Assembly (NCBI RefSeq): GCF_019976755.1
Contig: NZ_AP023441.1
Location: forward strand, 4,895,501 to 4,959,500
Direction of reading: 5' to 3'
From: Nostoc sp. MS1
GTDB taxonomy: Bacteria; Cyanobacteriota; Cyanobacteriia; Cyanobacteriales; Nostocaceae
DNA: 64,000 nt
The notes under the pieces are model-generated. The model was not told where the DNA came from and searched no databases. It was given only the letters and a program-made list of their open reading frames with translations. The first letter of the stretch is position 1, and every line of letters begins with the position of its first letter. Positions 63,594 through 64,000 of the stretch are shown in pieces. Both the position numbers and the translations under genes were made by a program.

Positions 63594-63758
63594 GATTGGT
63601 CAATAGTCAACAGTCAACAGTCAACCCTCCGGGTTCGGCAGTTCGGACTCGACGGGAACCGCCAAGACTCCGACTGCCTCACAGTCAACAGTCAACAGAG
63701 TTTCGTACTATTGACTATGGACTATTGACTATTAACTATGGACTATTGACTATTGACT
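63594..63758 (+). repeat. heptamer repeat array between der and cbiQ-type gene
   Basis: CAACAGT-CAACAGT units, a GC-rich insert with GGGTTCGGCAGTTCGGACTC (about 63633-63690), CAACAGT units again, then GACTATT/GACTATG units that run up to the next start. The ATG at 63759 is the tail of the last heptamer. Confidence 0.85.
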
Positions 63759-64000
63759 ATGGACTTACTAAAATCGCTACCTTTAGGGCTGTACTTAGAA
63801 CAGCCGCAAACTTGGTTACATAAACTTGACCCACGAGTCAAGTTTATCTGGTTGATGAGTTTTCTTACTAGTTACAGTTTTGCCAATAACTTCTGGCGGA
63901 TACTACTGGTAGCATTATTAATAATTTTTACTGTTGTTGCCAAAATTCCCCGGCGAGTGTGGCAACAGCAAATGGGTTGGTTATTAACATTATCATTTTT
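63759..64000 (+). CDS. CbiQ-type ECF transporter T component, partial (3' end beyond window)
   Basis: 80 codons are visible and open to the end. MDLLKSLPLGLYLEQPQTWL, followed by HKLDPRVKFIWLMSFL, contains the L-D-P-R-x-K-x(3) block that opens EcfT/CbiQ proteins, and two membrane helices follow (LVALLIIFTVVAKIP, LLTLSF). EcfT joins the ATPases to a substrate-binding membrane subunit in vitamin or metal uptake. The start codon is supplied by the last heptamer repeat, so no ribosome-binding site is present. Confidence 0.82.
   Translation, partial: MDLLKSLPLGLYLEQPQTWLHKLDPRVKFIWLMSFLTSYSFANNFWRILLVALLIIFTVVAKIPRRVWQQQMGWLLTLSF

Noticed and set aside
63596..63823. Open frame through the heptamer array after der
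   Set aside because: Heptamers without stops create open frames; it overlaps the CbiQ-type start in another frame.

Overview
The window looks like chromosomal DNA from a filamentous, heterocyst-forming cyanobacterium of the Nostoc/Anabaena/Trichormus group. The reasons are the very frequent HIP1 octamer GCGATCGC and its core CGATCG inside genes, AT-rich spacers, spacers full of short heptamer repeats (TGACTAA/TGACTAT/AGTCAAC) and of the pyrimidine tract ACTCCCCACTCCCT, and a gene set typical of that group (CHASE2 kinase, TPR-CHAT protein, DUF928, ShlB-type secretion porin, SLH porin-like protein, pentapeptide repeats, Der next to CbiQ). The species was assigned from these traits, not from a database search.

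Layout. 1-2160: a dCTP-deaminase-fold protein (cut by the window edge) behind a thymidylate-synthase-like protein. 2298-16430: a one-strand locus combining two-partner secretion (TpsA adhesin at one end, TpsB porin at the other), a TPR-CHAT peptidase-like protein, DUF928, a CHASE2 hybrid kinase and a REC-kinase. A complete insertion sequence sits in the middle of it. 16853-18715: a GH2 glycosidase. 19136-20940: an ATPase/DUF4276 pair that looks like a defence module. 21266-24637: an RCC-reductase-like protein, a nitrilase-fold protein lacking the catalytic Cys, and an aldehyde dehydrogenase. 24757-30924: FadL-type porin, PEP-mutase/isocitrate-lyase-like enzyme, Hsp20, and a SpoIIM / membrane protein / RDD group. 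31140-33397: a tight three-gene cassette of unrecognised family whose last gene looks like a PD-(D/E)XK nuclease. This is the best candidate here for an undescribed system.

33527-50012 is mostly housekeeping: alaS, a diguanylate cyclase, tRNA-Arg(CCG), an EnvC-like peptidase, an MFS transporter, murA (with an apparent ATC start), an M48 peptidase, two tandem TVP38-type membrane proteins, a pentapeptide-repeat protein, an SLH protein and a TonB-family protein. 50221-56730 is an accessory island with two complete insertion sequences, one decayed transposase, a VapBC-type toxin/antitoxin pair and a nested inverted-repeat element. 56891-64000 returns to ordinary genes: a TonB-dependent receptor, a START-like protein, a methyltransferase, a small membrane protein, a metallophosphoesterase, the GTPase Der and the start of an ECF-transporter CbiQ-type gene.

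How they work together (inference). TpsB would export TpsA across the outer membrane, with the kinases and CHAT/DUF928 proteins as signalling or processing partners. The TonB protein (48.5-50.0 kb) could energise the receptor at 56.9 kb. MurA, the EnvC-like peptidase, M48 and SLH genes all concern the envelope. Many upstream-most start codons turn out to be TTG with a better ATG just downstream. I have moved starts where ribosome-binding sites, signal peptides or family length support it.
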